Source: Gammaproteobacteria bacterium (lineage in GTDB: Bacteria; Pseudomonadota; Gammaproteobacteria; Pseudomonadales; Azotimanducaceae). From it: a stretch of DNA of 64,000 nt. Under the pieces are notes generated by a model. That model searched no databases and had not been told where the DNA came from. It was given only the letters and a program-made list of their open reading frames with translations. How positions within the stretch are numbered: the first letter of the stretch is position 1; each line of letters starts with the position of its first letter. Position numbers and translations under genes: made by a program. Below are positions 63,533 to 64,000 of this stretch, piece by piece. Location of the stretch: assembly GCA_026707735.1 (NCBI GenBank), contig JAPOWH010000002.1:310001-374000 (forward strand), read 5' to 3'.

Positions 63533-64000
63533 CTAGGGAAGCAACGCGCCACCTTCGACATCGATTGTTGACCCAGTCATGTAGTCGTTCTGAATGGCAA
63601 AGACTATAGCCGAGGCAACTTCTTCCGCCGTGCCAGCTCGGGAAATGAGAGTTCGTTCCGTCGCGCGATTCAGAAATTCTTGGCGGGCCTCTCCTACATG
63701 CGGAAACATCGGAGTGTCAATCATGCCTGGACAAACCACGTTTATTCGGCGTGGAGCAATTTCAACGGCAAGCGCGCGAGCAAATCCCTCCACAGCATTT
63801 CCAACTGTGGAGATGGCTAGGGACCCGGGATTGCACTTACGCGCAGGAAATCCACTCACGAGAACAATTGCACCCTCCTCCGACATGTATTCCGCACCTA
63901 TCCGAACTGAATTGGTATAGCCCCAGAGCTTGCGAAAGGAGAGTTGAAAGGCATCCAAATCCATTTGCAGAAACGGACCTGATGCACGCGCTCCGCCCGT
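63533..64000 (-). CDS. SDR-family protein, C-terminal part (runs off right edge), catalytic YxxxK missing
   Basis: The frame is open across the right edge (upstream residues GGARASGPFLQ before the apparent ATG at 63964), so the N-terminal Rossmann region is outside. Visible family features: EEGAIVLVSGFPARK, ALAVEIAPRRINVVCPGMIDTPMF, GTAEEVASAIVFAI, YMTGSTIDVEGGALLP. At the YxxxK position the sequence reads ISTVG, so both Tyr and Lys are replaced. It may be a non-catalytic or divergent SDR. Convergent with the DUF1932 gene. Confidence 0.8.
   Translation of the reverse strand, partial: TGGARASGPFLQMDLDAFQLSFRKLWGYTNSVRIGAEYMSEEGAIVLVSGFPARKCNPGSLAISTVGNAVEGFARALAVEIAPRRINVVCPGMIDTPMFPHVGEARQEFLNRATERTLISRAGTAEEVASAIVFAIQNDYMTGSTIDVEGGALLP

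Noticed and set aside
1-64000. CRISPR array, tRNA or rRNA genes, prophage, integron
   Set aside because: No regularly spaced repeats, no tRNA cloverleaf or rRNA-like stretch and no phage structural genes were seen by eye; a tRNAscan or CRISPR search would be needed to exclude small ones.

Overview
This window is a piece of a gammaproteobacterial chromosome, most likely from a free-living or host-associated marine lineage. The class call rests on conserved gene order: gatCAB divergent from mreBCD, yhdP-tldD-pmbA, the block yrbG-kdsC-lptCAB-rpoN-hpf-ptsN-rapZ-npr, ibaG-murA-hisD-zapE, and a Fur of Pseudomonas type. The marine guess is weaker. It rests on the TonB receptor, two PhyH dioxygenases, SorAB-like sulfite oxidase, a PQQ dehydrogenase and Gfo/Idh genes. 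I see no tRNA, rRNA or CRISPR array.

Layout. (1) 1-9189: the end of a TonB-dependent receptor with calcium-type repeats, a strong terminator, then a tandemly duplicated two-gene module (TPR lipoprotein plus FG-GAP/UnbV protein, twice). All three junctions within it are ATGA stop/start overlaps. (2) 9186-23000: a TrxR-like ferredoxin-NADP reductase, gatCAB, mreBCD, yhdP, tldD and pmbA. (3) 23000-33955: the sigma-54/PTS-Ntr/Lpt block on the minus strand and ibaG-murA-hisD-zapE on the plus strand. kdsD and hisG, which often sit in these blocks, are missing here. (4) 34085-48890: metabolic and accessory genes, including a PQQ dehydrogenase with an N-terminal CXXCH, fur, a YejF-like ABC ATPase, SMP-30, slipin/NfeD, PhyH, ADP-ribosylglycohydrolase, SurE, a SorAB-like pair, Gfo/Idh and a beta-lactamase-fold hydrolase. 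(5) 48908-52728: a PA0069-type radical SAM gene cut by a 2,679-bp IS1595-type element. (6) 52867-64000: accessory genes, with two tandem anchored repeat proteins (one split by an in-frame TAG), a very large ABC-permease/M1-like protein, a DUF1932 dehydrogenase and a partial SDR running off the right edge.

The most unusual object is the insertion at 49177-51855. It has 24-bp perfect terminal inverted repeats and an 8-bp target duplication. Besides its transposase it carries an oppositely oriented DNA adenine-methyltransferase/HNH fusion and a small zinc-ribbon gene. Each terminal repeat contains TTGACA pointing inward, followed by 16 bp and TACAAT, then exactly 7 nt to an ATG. Both arms therefore look promoted from the transposon ends, probably as leaderless mRNAs. 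The methyltransferase frame is broken at a run of eight G (eight C on its coding strand), so it may be phase-variable or decayed. Precise excision would restore the radical SAM gene in frame.

The second candidate system is the duplicated TPR/UnbV lipoprotein module behind the TonB receptor, plausibly a surface capture or assembly system of unknown substrate.
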